The notes under the pieces are model-generated. The model saw only the letters and a program-made list of their open reading frames with translations. It did no database searches and was not told where the DNA came from. The position numbers and the translations under genes are program-made. DNA of 64,000 bases from Zonotrichia leucophrys gambelii (lineage: Eukaryota > Chordata > Aves > Passeriformes > Passerellidae). Position 1 is the stretch's first letter; every line of letters starts with the position of its first letter. Below are positions 41,001-55,042 of the stretch, piece by piece. The stretch lies in contig NC_088172.1 in assembly GCF_028769735.1 (NCBI RefSeq), positions 65,751,075-65,815,074 of the forward strand. The letters run 5' to 3'.

Positions 41001-43630
41001 GTAGACATCCACCTCTCTCTTTCATCTTAGGAGTGCAACAAAGTGGCTTTGACTAGAAGCCTGTGTGGCCAGTGTAAGTTGGGAGAGTTGAATCCCATCA
41101 TCACTCATTTTTGTCCTGTACGCCCTATAATGTGTCATAAAGAAGAGTGAGATCACTGTGCCTGTCTGAAAAGATGCTGATATTACCTGAAGGATGGCAA
41201 ACAGTTAATGTGTTTCAAAACAAAAAGAGATGTTGCTAATCTGTGTTAAATGCTTATTTCTTTTCTGAAAATATGGAGAGTATTACTCCCAAGATTTACT
41301 GCATACTGTTCAGTTCTGCAGAACAGTTCTTTACATTGCATAAAATGACTTTTTTAATGACACAGAAATTTTGGGGGTCTTTTTATATTTAAGGGGTTCT
41401 TTACATAGTGAGTGTCTTAGGAAAATTAAGATCCTAAATCTTACAGTACTTTGAATGATGCAGGGAAAATTCAGATTGAATTCAGACAGGGTGAAGGACA
41501 AACTGAAATATCTGGATGCAAGTAATGATCATTTAAGCATCTGTTACTGATGAAAGCATTTGCCAACACCTCCCCAGTGGCTTGATCTATTTGGTTTTGT
41601 ATACTGCAAATTGTAACCACGCAACAAGCAAGTTGCTAAGCAAAGAAAAGCTGTGGGATTTGAGCCACCTCACAGGAAGGTGTACACAGTCTCACACAGA
41701 AGTGTTTGCAAGCCGTCCGAGTTGTGCGTATCTCAATGCAAGTAACAGTGTTTCAGAAAGATGACTGTAATTTTTCCTTGATGACCCCATACAGATAGAA
41801 TGGTAATTTGCTTTCCCTTGACATTCCATTATTACAAATTTTTATGGGTGTTTCTGTTCTCAGGGATAAGTAAATTGAAGAAAGCAGCCGTAAACTGTAA
41901 GTGTATTGATGTACAAATGGTCTGATTCAAACTGAAGTGCACTGTCCTGTTTACACACTGAAAGAAAATTGCTATCTTTCAAACCATGACTAGAGGATGG
42001 AAATTTTCGTTAAACTGAATTCAGAGCTGAAGATGTACAAAAGACTGAAAAAAATACTGAAAAAATCTGAGAAACTGTTCAACTACTCCAAGAGACTAAG
42101 TCATCCATGAGGTTTAAATTTTCATCTGCACTCTCCTGTAAAAGGGAATGCAGATATCAAAGTGACTACAGTATCACTTCACGTGGCAATTCAGGGACTG
42201 AATGTTAGGTGTTAGGGCTGAAAAATGCTCCATTAAATATATCAAACAGATTATAACAGAAAGTAAGTTGAGAAGTTTCTAGGTAATACAGCTTTTTAAT
42301 CTATCCAAGTACAACATTTTTCGTGTCTTTATTTATGTGCCATTAGTTACATTATTTAGATTCCATATAGATTTGACAAAAAAATATATATACACTTTTT
42401 GTCTTCTTTTTAAAATTGTGTTCAAATATTTGAAGTTTGTGAATAAAGAATTAAAGCTAGGAAGTTATCGCATCTTTTCCAAAAGAATTGTGACAGTTCA
42501 GTACTTTTAAAAATAATGTTATTCTACCCACATCAAATTTTCTCATGCTGCAATAACATTCTTTTTTCATATACTGAAGCTCTGAGAACTTTGGCAGTTT
42601 CACATCCCCAGGGTTCAATATTTTTTCCCTTTTTTTCCTTTTCATTTTTTTTTTTTTTTTGTTTCAGTTACTGATGGTTCACACACATGCTGAGTTTAAC
42701 TTCGGGTTTCTGGGCTCATACAAACCCTAAACTCAAAGCAATCCTCAAAGCAGTCATAACCATGTTTTTCAATGGCTTTCAACAAACTTTCTGTGGAACT
42801 CAGAGATAGGATTAACTTGACAGGCAAGCCATACTTTAGAAGTTCAGCCTGAGCTCATTTCAAGGGTCAGTAAAACTTGGAAAATCTTCTTGACAAATTT
42901 GGGACAAATTGAGGATTATGAAGACAACTCAAAACACACCCATCTCGAAAGAGGCAAACAAACCCTCCTGTATGTCTTCTGCCCTCCAAACCAGCTGCTA
43001 CAGAAAGAAGGGAATTTCACATGGCTGTGAACTTCATAAAAAATATACACAATTCATTCAAATGAAAAAAGCTTAATTATTCTTATGCTTTTTACAGTTC
43101 AGCTATTCGATTTGTCCCACATTTAGCTGAGGTACTTCTAACTTATGCTTACATTAAAGAAATTCAGGCCTATAACTCAACGTCAATCAAAGTTTATGAA
43201 ATCTCTCTCAAACAAATGAGTCTTTATTTTTTTCATGTTTCAAGGCACCTAACTACATATGATCCTATTCAAGTTAGGTTTAAGTCCAGATCTCAAAAAA
43301 ATAAACTTAAAAAGAAAATCAACTAAAAAAGAAGTGTCCAGTCTTTCATTATTTACATACTTAATGTTGTTTGATTCAGAAACCACAATATAAATGTTTT
43401 CTTTTAAAAAATCTGTAAGCATCAAGATATATATAAATATTCTACAAAACGATCAGTGTGTTCCCACCAAAAACAGATGCCTTGCAAATATTTGGCTTGT
43501 TTTTAAAAAAAACACTTAAATCATTTTTTGAGGTCTGGCCATCTATCCATCCAAAGTGCAAGTGCTTTTAGAAGAAATACTTCTAAAATATATATTTATT
43601 CATTTTTCATATGTCTATATGAAATAGAAA
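38061..43630. other. AT-rich noncoding DNA, possibly with conserved noncoding elements
   Basis: No gene is recognised. About 38640-39620 and 40360-40570 contain homeodomain- and POU-like words (TAATTA, ATTTGCAT) and mixed, non-repetitive sequence of the kind often seen in conserved regulatory DNA of gene deserts. This is an impression only and needs alignment. A 16-T run occurs at 42645-42660. Confidence 0.4.
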
Positions 43631-43634
43631 GTCT

Positions 43635-44000
43635 TTACTTAGTGTTGAGAAAATCCACTGTGGTGCAGGTGTACAGGACTTTCCAAAAATTACTTGGGAA
43701 CAAGCTGAATTTATCCAAACGGCGCCTTTTACAGGAAAGTTTATTCTGCTGTTCACAGCGTCCCAGCAGCACAGTGAATACCTTCAAGTTTCCCAGCTCC
43801 TTCCAAGGGGAGCATTCCAAACTGTCTCCAGGCAGGCAGTTCTGGATGCTCCCAGCCCCAGCGAGCTCAGAGAGCGCCAGCAGCGCGGCTTTTCGGCACG
43901 GGGCGCAAAGCTCGTGCTGCTGGGAATCACAGCTGCTCCATCCAAATCTGGGACAGGAGCTGGGCTGGCTGCAGTGCTTGGCCAATGCAGCAGGTGCCAT
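43635..44000 (-). other. Orphan cysteine-rich open frame in a CpG-dense patch
   Basis: A 121-codon minus-strand frame runs from ATG (43998-44000) to TAA (43635-43637) and encodes ten cysteines, including CAPCRK near residue 32 and RCEQQNKLSCKRRR near residue 80. Upstream on the minus strand lies a T-rich run followed by CAG at 43973-43975, a plausible acceptor. A GTAAAG overlaps the stop and could serve as a donor, so this could be one exon. The centre (about 43855-43920) is CpG-dense, unlike its surroundings. A longer plus-strand frame (43528-44070) overlaps it, so coding strand and status are undecided. I cannot name a family. A pseudogene or a regulatory CpG patch is equally possible. Confidence 0.2.
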
Positions 44001-45314
44001 AAAGGAAAAAATATGTGTACAAGTAAGCCTTCTGTTTGGTAATTGTTTATCTGGGTCAGCTGCTCGCTGAGAAGGACAGACTTGCTCTTGGCACCTGTCC
44101 TCAGAGCAGTGTGAGTCTGTCCCAAGCGGCTTTGCTTCTTACAGGGATAAAACACAGCTTCAGTACGCCATTAATTTAAGCATAGGAGTTTAAGCTTTCA
44201 TTACTTTCCTAAGTTTTCTTTTCCATGCTTTTGCAGCAGTCACTGATCCATGCTGGAGCACAGTCTTTTTATTATTTACTCTATTTTTGAGGTAGCCATT
44301 TCAGGTCTCTAGTTGCTAAGTTACAGCACATCTAATAGGGCCTTATCCAAAAACACTTGAGTGTGTTAGAAAATTAGGGCAAAAAATCTTAACTAATTGT
44401 AAACTGATGAGGCAGAATCCATCCCTCCTTACTCTGAAGGCCTAAAATTTGGGTGTCTAGTCTAAACTAATCAGTCTTACATCATCTCATCAAAGGAGAC
44501 ACTTTGTCTTTTTTAAAAAACAGTTTGTTTATAAGTTGGGAAGATAAAGTACCCTTACAAGGTGCATATGTCTTTTCCCTTAACTTTTACGGGAATCCTA
44601 CACAACAAACTGAAACAAGAAGCCCCTTTTGGGTGAAGTGGAGCCCACCATTGGTATCTGCATCCAATGTGAATCTACCATGCTGAAAAGTTATTTCACT
44701 GAAGAGCTTCTTAATAGCTCAGCAAGGAATAAATAGTCTGAGCTGGCTAACAGCAAGCAGTCTCCACTACACAGAGATTTTCAGCATAGTCTCCTCAGCT
44801 GTTGTGAAATATATGTCTTTGCTATTATAAAGTGGCTTTCATGAACGAATACAAATGTGTAAAAAAGATGTGTTAAAAGCAAAGACAAATGAACACATGA
44901 TGAAGTAATTAGAAACAGATGACAATATACTGCTGTTTGAAAGGAATGTTTTTCACTTGGTTCTATTAATGTACAGAGGCCTGCAAAGCTCTTAAACATC
45001 GAAGAAGGTTTCTAACATGCAGTAAGTTGCAGAAAAGATGCAAATAATTAAAAAAATTCTTCCACTGGTCTTTCAACAATGTACAAGCATTATTACAAGG
45101 ACAATATTCTTTTTCTGTACTTCTCCTAACTTAAATCACATTGCAAAGCATAAACAGTACATTACACATAAAAACCTAATGTGTATGCAGAATCATTTTT
45201 ATTGAGAAGGCAATCTGCCCATGCTTTTCATGTAAGTTTTAAATGGTTTCTCTTCTACTTTCGTTGGCACAAGTGGTATTAAGCACACACCAGGATTTAA
45301 CCACTTTAAGTCAT
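44001..45314. other. Unique AT-rich noncoding DNA
   Basis: Nothing gene-like is visible. This is the last single-copy sequence before the duplicated block begins at 45315. Confidence 0.5.
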
Positions 45315-48300
45315 AATATTCTTTGGCCAAACTGCACTGACTCAAGGGAGATTGTAATTTGGGCTCCTTTATTTTCAAGGTCCTTTGATATTTCAGAGGA
45401 TAGCTTACTGTTCAGATCTTCTCTTCTAGAAAATCAAAATCACATTTTGCTATTTCCCTCTCCAACATGATGATCAGTCCTGGATTCCCTTTTGTTAACA
45501 CCCAAGGACGTGTGAGGCAGGACCTCCTGCAAGCAGCTTTGTGTATAGCTGATTTTTTCCCACTAGTGTCTAAGACATAAATTTCTAAACATTACACAAT
45601 AATGCACATTTAATTCCAGCTTTTGGGTAGAAGTCAAACATGAGAGTTTCGTGACCAGAAGGTCAGAAAACAGGCAGGACCGTTTCCTGGCAACTTAATG
45701 GTATTTGGCTTTATAGCTTAATTTCATAATATGCAAAGACTCTTCAGCAATCCTAATTACATTCTTAGCAAGGAAAGAAAACAATCTTAGATACTGGATT
45801 AAATCCTGGAAATGGACAGTTCTAGCAATATGGTATATAATCTTCTAAAAGTGGGTGAACTGTCGAACAGAATTCCTTCCTAAGTAGGGAATATTATATT
45901 TTTGGCCATAGGCCTTCACCAGAACTTGTAATGTGTTACATGAAAAGCTCAAACCGCATGGCACAGACAGTCATTTGTAGAAAACTTTCCACTTCTTCGT
46001 GCTCTAAGACTAATGTTAGGATCAATTCTCATGGATTTCAGGAGGAAGAGACAGCTGACCACAGATTTGGCTCAGAAATCCACTCTTTTACATCAGGGGC
46101 CATTCTTTTCTAGAGGGCAAGTAAATATTTTTACAGACATGAATGGAACTGGACACTAGATGATCTGGAACATCAATCAAAGTTAAATTGCTTCTTAAAT
46201 GAGATGTGGAAAGAAGATAAGACGATTTTATTCATTGCTAATACTATGATATGTTTGTGTAGAGCAGAAAGGATCGCACAGCACTACAAAAAGATTATGC
46301 TGCAGACAACTTACAATCTAAATGATAACAAAGACTAAATGCAGAAAAACTATATTTGCTCCCTAGCATCAGCTGCAACAGGACAAGGAATGTTGGCCTG
46401 TCAAGAGTAAACTATTTTATAAAAATATCTTCTTTCTTCTTGGCCCCAATGTTTTCCACCCATCCTGCAAAAGAGAGCCTACTATAACTGGAAGTAAAAT
46501 TGCGAGACCATGAGGGTTTATTAATCTTTATGGGGTTTGTGAATATCAATCTATTTTAAAACAACGGTTTTTTTAAAAAAAATTACACAAATAGGTTTCC
46601 TTATTGAAATCTAAGATGGATAAAATTGTAAGCAATTAGTTGAGTTGGTTTTAAGCTGTTAACTCAATAACTGCTCAATATTTGTATCAGTATTTTGAAA
46701 GATATTTTGTAGATATGCTTGCGTTAGACATTCCTTCCTCTTTGGACAAGCCTGGTAACTGGCAATATTCTATGTAAAATACTTAGTAGTTCTGACATTC
46801 CAATGGCTTGACACTTGCATTCCCTGACTCAGATATGATCAAAAGGTGTCCTTCAATGCATCATATTAAATTTTGACCACTCATTTAGCAAATTACAGAA
46901 AGGCAGCTATCAATCATGGACTTTGCATTTATTTTCTTAGAGAAGGTCCAAATACTGCAAACTTTATGTAGAAAATTTTGCATGTAAATTAATTTTGGCC
47001 CTGTATTTCCAATGAGAAGAAATGAGAACACATCTAAGGTTTTTAAACATAGAGAATATCTTCACAGCTTATAAATTTCTTGCTGATTTCAGCCAGTTTT
47101 GTCAGGATGAAGACTGTCCAGAGACAAATACAATCATACGGAGTCTATGGAAATGGGTGTTTTCATAAATGTTTAAGGGATCATTCACATAGCCAAAAAA
47201 GAGACAGAAGATAGAAAATAAAATGTTCTGATAGTGGTACCCAAGATAGTATATAGGTGTTGAACGGCTTGAATATCAAAAAAATTGTTCAGGTTCATTT
47301 GTTAGTTGAAAGCCGAGATGTGGCTTTAAATAGTCACTTCTCTGACTCCAGAACCTTGACTTTACTGATGCCTGTCCTTCAGCATCATACCTTGCGTCTA
47401 TCGCTTCTTATTTGAGCAGTGTAAGGCTGTTTAAACAGGCATTCTTGATCTCAGCAGAATGGAGAGAAGTCATTTCAGACCTAATGTCTCTTAAGGGTGC
47501 TTGGCTTTGTCACTGTAAGTATGCTCAGCATAAGGAATGCCTAACCTGTACTTTCCTTGAAGACATTCCATCTGGTGTGAGCACAGAAGGAGGCAGCATA
47601 AATCTGCAGTGTCGCCAGGAAAATTCTCAGTTACTGAGGTAACATTTGGAAGATTTACAGCTTCTAGAAACCATCAGGCTGAAGTCCTTAAAACCCTGGG
47701 GAAAATGTCCTCTTCTTATACTTCAAAGTTTACACAATTTCCCTCCCGCCTTGTTTGTGTGATTCAGACTCAGTTGCTGCTCTTACCAGCTGCCTTTATG
47801 GGTGGCATATCCCTGCATTGTGTGGGAAACGACCCCACGCAAGTAGAGGGTGGACAAGAGGATCTAGTACTTTAAGGCCGTTTTCTTCAAGCTGTGCTAG
47901 CTGTCATCATTGTGGTATGACTCTTTGAATTCCAGACTCCATATATGAGAGATAAATGAGTGCACAAAACACAAACCTAGCAGCAACTCTAGCCTGCCTC
48001 CTTAAGCTGCCTTAGTAGTCCATGGAGAAGGTGGAAGGCTCCTGTGGGGGTTGTTTGAAGTAGACAGTTGTCCTCTGGAGCTGCTACTGCCTTTAGGGAG
48101 TGAAATGCATGAGAAAACCTTCCCAGGATTACCATCATAGATTCAGAATATCCTGTGTTGGAAGTGACCCACAAGGATCATAGAGTTCAACTTTGATGGC
48201 TGATATTAGGCTTCATGACTACTTGCCCCTAATTGTTGTGGTCAATTCTTTTTGATTCACAAGAATATTTCAGTCCAAAGAAAACCACAGGTGTCTGCCC

Positions 48301-51300
48301 TTCAAAAAACTGCTGGTTGAGGACTCTAGATGGCTGAAGCTTGTATGACCAGAGGTTAGAGAGTGGCTGTCTGGCAAAAAAATGCTATAAATCCAATTTA
48401 CTTCCCAGAGCAGTGTGCAGGAAACTAATTCATCATAAAAATCTGCAAAAGATATTTTATTTTACTCAGTGATTAAAATGATAATTATGTTCATTCTTTA
48501 AAAGAAATAAAACCAAAAACATGCTAATGCAGAGACTGACTTGCTAAATACAGCTTCTGGAGGAGCAAGGGTGAAGTGCCATAATTCAGAAATTTTGAGG
48601 CCCATTGTGACAATTCAACACAGTTGTTGGTTATCAGGAGTTTCTACAAAATGTTGTGACATAGAGAATTACAATCATCCCCAGCCTCATAGGTTTCAGA
48701 TCAGGAGCATCATATATTTGGTTGGCCAAACTGGAGCCAGAGAGCATCATCAGCCATAACTTTCTCTTAAAGCTAATTGAGTTCACCCATTTTTTCCTCC
48801 ATTAGATGTATGCAGGGAATTTGCAACACAACATTCAAGTCTCATCATCATAAAATGAGACTCTGGGCAATTGTGAATTGCACTCTTTATCTTTACTGTA
48901 TTCTTTCCCACCCCTCTGTAAGGTGGGGGTGCCAGTGTCTCAGGAAGTTTGAAACCACAGACACATGAGGCACGTATCTCAGGGTTTCTCCCATGCACAC
49001 ACATGCAGACTGATCAATACAATATTACTGCCAATGGAGTAAACCTTAAATGAAATTTCTCACTCCTGTAATAGGAGGAGAATTCAGCCTTGTTATAAAT
49101 GCTCCAATTACAATGTAATCCTATTCATAGAGCTGCATCTGCAATGTAATTACCTTTAATTTATTATGTGCAACTTTGTTATCTGGGTGGAAAGCTCAGG
49201 ACAACAAACCATGTTAAACAATAGCTACTTTATCTTCTTTCATTTTACCAAGAAGTATTGGTGGAATACAATTACTCTTAGAAACTTAGCAAGTCTGAGC
49301 TCTATGAGGCTGAAAATAAAAATCCTTAACACAATTAAAAAACAATTATTTTGTAAGAAAAGTTAAGTTTTGTTGGGTAGTGTCAGATGAAAATGGACTT
49401 CCTTTTTTCTACTCCTATCTAAATCCATCTCTAGCAAAAAAACAGTGCAAAAGGAGGCATTAAAATGTATTTTATTTTTCTGTACATCTTTTGTTTTATA
49501 TTTGAATGTATTTCTCCGTACTGTAGCTTGCTTGAACAAATACTTTTCATTGTAAACACTTTCAATTGTTTAGACAAACTAAATGTCAGCCAGTTCTAAA
49601 TGCATTTGCAACAAGAAATCACCAAATCAAAATAATGGCACATGTATCTCAGGCAGCATTAAAGGACTTTAAACAGCAGTGTATCCAAAACAAAAATTCT
49701 ACATCAAACATAGAAACACATGGTTAATCTGTTACATCTGTTTAGTTAAGTGATGGCCTTAATTACTTTTAGTCACCCATGGCTCTCATGAAAAGTCTCC
49801 ACTTTAAATTTAGATTCAGACATTTTTCCATTTCTCTAATTAGGATTTACTCATGTGTAAACAAGCTCGACATTGGTTTACCCACATACATTTATGTTTT
49901 TTACTGTGTGGCCTTGCAGAGCAATTCCTGCATGTTTTCTGCCTATTCATATAACTAGTCTCCTTGTCCCACATTTAAACCGCAGCAATAACTTGTTGAC
50001 CAGTGATTTTTATTTTTTCCTCCTCATAAATAGGTTTTAAAAGGAATATCTGTAACTTAAACCTTGATTTTCATAACCATCTTTCTGATAATCAGAAAGC
50101 TGTGCCTTCTCATTCACCCCTCCATCCAAATATCCAGAACAGGTATGTGTCTGGGTTATTTTTTCTCTTCTTTTTTCCACATCATACTTGGAGTGGATGG
50201 AGCATGGAGAGATTTCAGCAGGCAATTGAAGCTTCCTAATAAAACTTCTGCTGATATAATGATCAGCATGAATTTCGTAAATGGTTACACCCTTGTGGAT
50301 ATGGTCATTTATTCAAGTCATCTCTGAAACGATTTCTCTCAAGCACAGAATAAAACAGACTGAACACATATTTTCAGTTTGAACTCTTAAATGAATGAGA
50401 TTAGGCACAGAACATTGATTCGGTGGAGCTAATGCTTCTGAGAATCCTTCAAAATAACATATTCTGGGACATGAAAATGAGATTTTAGCATCTTGTCAGG
50501 ATTTCTCTCCTTGTAGTATTATCTCAGTGCCCTGTGTAAACAGGCTGATCATCCCAAGAACATCTATGATTTTGAGTGTTCCCAAACTGTGATTTACCAT
50601 GTGTTCACGACCAGCATTACTCATTTGCAGAGGAAAGAGTTAAAGTATTGAAGTAGCTGCTCTAGAAGGTGTCAGCTGTGCCAAGGGCTCCAAAGCATTA
50701 CATCACAGCAGTGAGAGGAGACCGAAGCCAATACATTCATGTGACACCTCATATGACACTTCACACCAAGCAGATACTGTAAGCAACAAGGTCAGAGTGC
50801 TTTATACTATTTTTCTCATTTAGTTTTATACACCTCAATTTCTGACCTCTTTCCATTTGCTGCAACATTAACTACACCTAAGTGCACATTTTACAGCATT
50901 GAAATGTAAGTTATATCTATTGTATAAATTATACAATTATACGCTGGTTTACATAAACTAACAAATTGTAATTAGAACAATTTTCCTATTTAAAAAGCTT
51001 AAAATTTGTAATTTAAAAAATAATTTAAAAAAAATAATTTTCCCTTATTTGGGAAAAAAAAAATTGGTTTGTGATAAATTGTATCTCCTCCCTTCTCTCA
51101 AGTGTAATCTTCTTTATGGACTACCTGTAATTGTAGTTTATGTAATATGTAGTTTACCAATGCTAGCTGGTATCTGGTTGCTACAGCCAACACAATTTGA
51201 ACAAAATTTAAAAAAAATAGGAAAAAAATTAGAAATTAGAAAAAACGAATTCCATTGACAATAACTGGATTATATGCAGGTCAAACTGACACAATCAGGT

Positions 51301-53456
51301 TAAGACAATTTTTTATATAAAGTACATTTATTGATACCTAGAGCTTCTCACTGTCACTGGACTTACACAGCATTTAGAAATTCAAAATCTGTAATTTAGA
51401 TTCATCCATGATGCTATTTTTGAACTATTGTTAGAAAATAATTCTTTCCATGCCATTACCACTTGATGTAACTCTCAAATTTGACCTAGTCCTTCAGTCT
51501 GTACTAAGAATTTTAAATCCAGACACATGTATCCAGCTTGAGCAGATGAGGAATATTGTTACTCGGAAACTCCACTGACAGAAGGCAGCCTTAATTTATG
51601 AGATCAGAAAGAACCCAGGTTATGAGAAGTTACACATCCATATAACATATGGGGGTATTTTAACTGAGTACCATCTCTTTGAAGTTTGCCTAAAGAATAG
51701 AAATGAATGACAATTTATATCATACTTGCTCTGTTCAAAGTATTACCAAAAGGCTTTGGTAAGAGAAAGGGAGGGAGAAGAAAGGATAATGTTTGTGGCT
51801 GTGTATATCTTAGTGTAGGGAGCAGGCAGTGAGAGAAGCTCTTAGCATGGTTAAGTTTTGTAAAATGACAATAGCAGTTGAGGAAGGCTTCTAAAAACAA
51901 AAAATTCAAAAGGTATTGAAAGAATATAAAATGAGAGAAGAGAAAGCACTTAACAGACTGAGAATCAGTAGAACAAATGTGAGCTGATTCCTACTCAAAC
52001 ACTTTATTGTTTTTGCAAGGAAGCAGCAAAACCCTTTTGACCAATTTTAAAGTCACTTGTGAACTAGCTTAGCCCATATCAGAGTAGTATGGCTTGCAAA
52101 TTGCCATCTTTGTATTTGTCCTTCTCTGGAGTCTTTCTTAACCCCTGTAGAAAAGACCACAGACAAACAGCATGGGCTCAGAATGGGCATTGGAAGGAAC
52201 AGAAAGAAAATTATCAGGTTTTGACCATGGGAGAAAGTAAGTTCAAATATTCTCAGAAAAATCACTTAAAAATATGTAAATAAATAAATTTATTGAAAAC
52301 CCATTTAGATTTTTGTTTGTTTCTTTGGTTCCTAGACACAGCCAACACTGGTCTCTTATTTCAAAACAAAAGAAGTATCACTTTTTTCAACCAACGTCTA
52401 CGACCAAATTCATCTCTATTTAATTTCAAGGATGCCCAGGTTTTTGCTAGCAGCTTCTATGCATCCATCCTATTCTTCTTCTTCTTTTTGCAAAACTCCA
52501 CTTTTGAGTGAAGAAGTTACAACTGTAATTTTTGGGGAATAATTAACAGGCTTGTTTATTCTGTGATTTCTTCTGCAGATTTTCTGGTGTTTACCCAAGA
52601 CAGTTTTGCCTACTAGCTCTCAGATGGCTGGTGCCTTTTTGTGTTCCTAATAGAGGTAGGTGATAATACTTTCAAATCAATTGTGATTTTTCTGTTCACA
52701 TAACTCATAACTTTTTTCCCCAGGTTCCCTTTTTCTCTGATGTGACATTTATACTATGGAGTTTTCATTTGTTGGTTTGTTTTAGGACCCAAGCATGGCT
52801 CCTCCAGAAGTGGCTCTGAGCATCTGGACTCACTTTTCTACCATTTTTCTCCTGATCAAATCATCTTGTGTATAAAACCCAGTGTATTCTATACAACCAA
52901 AAATGTGTTTCATTTTCTAGTGAATCACTGTGGCTGCCAAATACAACCCAAATGGCAGTCTGAAAAACAGAGTCTCCTAACGGGAATAGAGAATGCAAAA
53001 ATGTTCCTCTAAGGCACCTGCCAGAAACCTGTTGATACATCATCTGTTGGAAAATATATGGCAACAGTAATTTCATGGATAGTGAGAAATGTTGCCTTTA
53101 CAGAGAGTTCCTTTATTACTTTGGTCTGTTCATAAAAGCATCTCAGTCTTTCTACCCTCACCAGTTAGTTCACCTACTTGGCTAATTCTTCCAATCATTT
53201 TAATGACTTGGAAAATGTTTGCTTATTTATTTTGCTTGAATTTAAAAACAAAATAATCTTTTTCAAGGCAGGAGTCATGGGCTCCTAGTAAAAATTGGCC
53301 TAGCAAAACTTTGCTGAAAGATTCCTTTGTAACTCAAAGACACCCTGGAATTTTTAGGGGCATTTTCCCCTCCCCTTTCAGTGTGTGTACCTTTAGATAA
53401 AATCATTAGATGAACATTAATGATTATGTCTCCAATGGATACCTTTCTGCAAATAA
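45315..53456 (+). repeat. Copy 1 of an 8.1-kb direct duplication
   Basis: The block is repeated almost exactly at 53557-63082. Alignment offsets are 8242 at the left, 8283 after a 41-bp insertion in copy 2, 9630 after the LTR in copy 2, and 9626 at the right end after four 1-base deletions. I count about 35 single-base or short-run differences by eye in about 8.14 kb, so identity is about 99.5%. Copy 1 ends exactly where the N-gap starts. It has no LTR; the empty target site GGTAG is at 49376-49380. No gene is recognised inside, and paired open frames exist only because the DNA is duplicated. Confidence 0.97.
48134..48195 (-). mobile_element. Short CR1 3'-tail fragment (copy 1)
   Basis: Read on the minus strand it matches the CR1 3' end type 'gttgga..tccttgtgggt..cttccaac..ggatattctga': the plus strand shows 'gaatatcctgtgttggaagtgacccacaaggatca'. 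Only about 60 bases are recognisable, so this is either a severely 5'-truncated or a decayed insertion. The same fragment occurs at 56417-56478. Confidence 0.65.
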
Positions 53457-53556
53457 NNNNNNNNNNNNNNNNNNNNNNNNNNNNNNNNNNNNNNNNNNNN
53501 NNNNNNNNNNNNNNNNNNNNNNNNNNNNNNNNNNNNNNNNNNNNNNNNNNNNNNNN
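53457..53556. other. Assembly gap (100 N)
   Basis: There are exactly 100 N's, a conventional placeholder for a gap of unknown length between contigs. The sequence left of it ends copy 1 and the sequence right of it begins copy 2. Apparent open frames across the N's are meaningless. Confidence 0.99.
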
Positions 53557-54960
53557 AATATTCTTTGGCCAAACTGCACTGACTCAAGGGAGATTGTAAT
53601 TTGGGCTCCTTTATTTTCAAGGTCCTTTGATATTTCAGAGGATAGCTTACTGTTCAGATCTTCTCTTCTAGAAAATCAAAATCACATTTTGCTATTTCCC
53701 TCTCCAACATGATGATCAGTCCTGGATTCCCTTTTGTTAACACCCAAGGACGTGTGAGGCAGGACCTCCTGCAAGCAGCTTTGTGTATAGCTGATTTTTT
53801 CCCACTAGTGTCTAAGACATAAATTTCTAAACATTACACAATAATGCACATTTAATTCCAGCTTTTGGGTAGAAGTCAAACATGAGAGTTTCGTGACCAG
53901 AAGGTCAGAAAACAGGCAGGACCGTTTCCTGGCAACTTAATGGTATTTGGCTTTATAGCTTAATTTCATAATATGCAAAGACTCTTCAGCAATCCTAATT
54001 ACATTCTTAGCAAGGAAAGAAAACAATCTTAGATACTGGATTAAATCCTGGAAATGGACAGTTCTAGCAATATGGTATATAATCTTCTAAAAGTGGGTGA
54101 ACTGTCGAACAGAATTCCTTCCTAAGTAGGGAATATTATATTTTTGGCCATAGGCCTTCACCAGAACTTGTAATGTGTTACATGAAAAGCTCAAACCGCA
54201 TGGCACAGACAGTCATTTGTAGAAAACTTTCCACTTCTTCGTGCTCTAAGACTAATGTTAGGATCAATTCTCATGGATTTCAGGAGGAAGAGACAGCTGA
54301 CCACAGATTTGGCTCAGAAATCCACTCTTTTACATCAGGGGCCATTCTTTTCTAGAGGGCAAGTAAATATTTTTACAGACATGAATGGAACTGGACACTA
54401 GATGATCTGGAACATCAATCAAAGTTAAATTGCTTCTTAAATGAGATGTGGAAAGAAGATAAGACGATTTTATTCATTGCTAATATTATGATATGTTTGT
54501 GTAGAGCAGAAAGGATCGCACAGCACTACAAAAAGATTATGCTGCAGACAACTTACAATCTAAATGATAAAAAAGACTAAATGCAGAAAAACTATATTTG
54601 CTCCCTAGCATCAGCTGCAACAGGACAAGGAATGTTGGCCTGTCAAGAGTAAACTATTTTATAAAAATATCTTCTTTCTTCTTGGCCCCAATGTTTTCCA
54701 CCCATCCTGCAAAAGAGAGCCTACTATAACTGGAAGTAAAATTGCGAGACCATGAGGGTTTATTAATCTTTATGGGGTTTGTGAATATCAATCTATTTTA
54801 AAACAACGTTTTTTTAAAAAAAAATTACACAAATAAGTTTCCTTATTGAAATCTAAGATGGATAAAATTGTAAGCAATTAGTTGAGTTGGTTTTAAGCTG
54901 TTAACTCAATAACTGCTCAATATTTGTATCAGTATTTTGAAAGATATTTTGTAGATATGC

Positions 54961-55042
54961 TTGCGTTAGACATTCCTTCCTCTTTGGACAAGCCTGGTAA
55001 CTTGCGTTAGACATTCCTTCCTCTTTGGACAAGCCTGGTAAC
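54961..55042 (+). repeat. 41-bp tandem duplication, two perfect units
   Basis: Units 54961-55001 and 55002-55042 are identical. The matching place in copy 1 (46719-46759) has one unit. It is a recent simple tandem duplication private to copy 2. Confidence 0.95.

Noticed and set aside
51049..51258. 69-codon lysine-rich, hydrophobic frame repeated at 60677-60886, resembling a small membrane protein
   Set aside because: It has no ATG start, is driven by AT-rich composition, and is repeated only because of the block duplication.
53410..53712. Frames spanning the run of N's
   Set aside because: They cross an assembly gap, so the translation is meaningless.
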